The position numbers and the translations under genes are program-made. Shown piece by piece: positions 29,371 through 29,659 of a stretch of 29,659 nucleotides of DNA. The notes beneath the pieces are model-generated. The model saw only the letters and a program-made list of their open reading frames with translations. It searched no databases and was not told the DNA's origin. Each line of letters begins with the position of its first letter. Within the stretch, counting starts at the first letter, position 1. The DNA is from Stephanodiscus triporus (taxonomy: Eukaryota; Bacillariophyta; Thalassiosirophyceae; Thalassiosirales; Thalassiosiraceae), in assembly GCA_036939755.1 (NCBI GenBank), contig JALLAZ010000043.1, positions 1 through 29,659 on the forward strand, read 5' to 3'.

Positions 29371-29659
29371 GTGATCATGGACAAAGTAAATTGCTGAGCT
29401 GGGCTCTATATGGTCGAACTAAAACTAAGAGCATGATTTGCCCATCAACTGAAACGAATCATGGATGACGACCGCCCGCATTCAATCATGGATGGGCATC
29501 GTATGTGGTCAGGTCACTGGCAGGGACCTTTAGCCGCAGTGTATCCTCTACCACCCCAAGAATAGTAGTAAAGGCAAAGGACGTAAAGGTAAAAGTAAAG
29601 GGGATGCTAAACAGTGACTAACCAAAGCTGTAATGAATAGGTGATTACTTAATTATGAT
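29371..29659. other. Window end, no gene seen
   Basis: AT-rich with dispersed phrases such as aatcatggatg (twice, near 29457 and 29485) and an A/G-rich aaaggtaaaagtaaagg tract. No coding or RNA feature is supported. Confidence 0.4.

Overview
This looks like a nuclear genome segment of a diatom, or at least a photosynthetic stramenopile with a secondary plastid. The main evidence is a nuclear petC (plastid Rieske protein) whose N-terminus is a signal peptide followed by an AFAP cleavage motif. Supporting evidence is a pair of stramenopile-type bZIP genes, many short spliceosomal introns (71-142 nt, two longer), and compact genes alternating with AT-rich repeat stretches. I could not assign genus or species. 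Spliced models below were built by hand from splice signals, frame continuity and family alignment from memory. No database search was run.

Layout: 1-2750 has no supportable gene, but holds a hairpin (11-149) and a 90-bp tandem duplication (971-1150). 3071-5326 (+) encodes an ABC1/ADCK/UbiB-type atypical kinase with a 15-nt micro-exon. 8118-5829 (-) encodes an SDR protein with a CIA30 domain, resembling the psbA translation factor HCF173. 8455-9094 is a multi-hairpin foldback element, followed directly by a decayed GIY-YIG retroelement relic (9095-10000). 11640-10442 (-) and 12441-13880 (+) are divergent paralogous bZIP genes whose shared promoter carries four TGACGC sites. 15377-14293 (-) is ribosomal protein eS6, with a two-codon first exon and a GC-AG intron. 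15754-16950 (+) is a signal-peptide-bearing endonuclease/exonuclease/phosphatase-fold protein. 18108-17610 (-) is a broken cysteine-containing gene. 19259-19996 (+) is petC. 21331-20447 (-) is a phosducin-like protein. 22454-22004 (-) is TFIIH subunit TTDA/Tfb5. 22837-24864 (+) is presenilin. 28264-25324 (-) is a choline-transporter-like (SLC44) protein. 28265-29659 is low complexity.

Most neighbours are functionally unrelated, as usual in a eukaryote. Two genes concern thylakoid electron transport (petC and the HCF173-like factor). The bZIP pair is the one place where arrangement suggests a regulatory unit: two related transcription factors fire in opposite directions from an ~800-bp region enriched in the TGACGC element, known in diatoms as a CO2/cAMP-response element and bound by bZIP factors. 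That unit and the composite foldback element next to a GIY-YIG relic are the best candidates for something undescribed. I did not find clear evidence of a wholly new multi-gene system.
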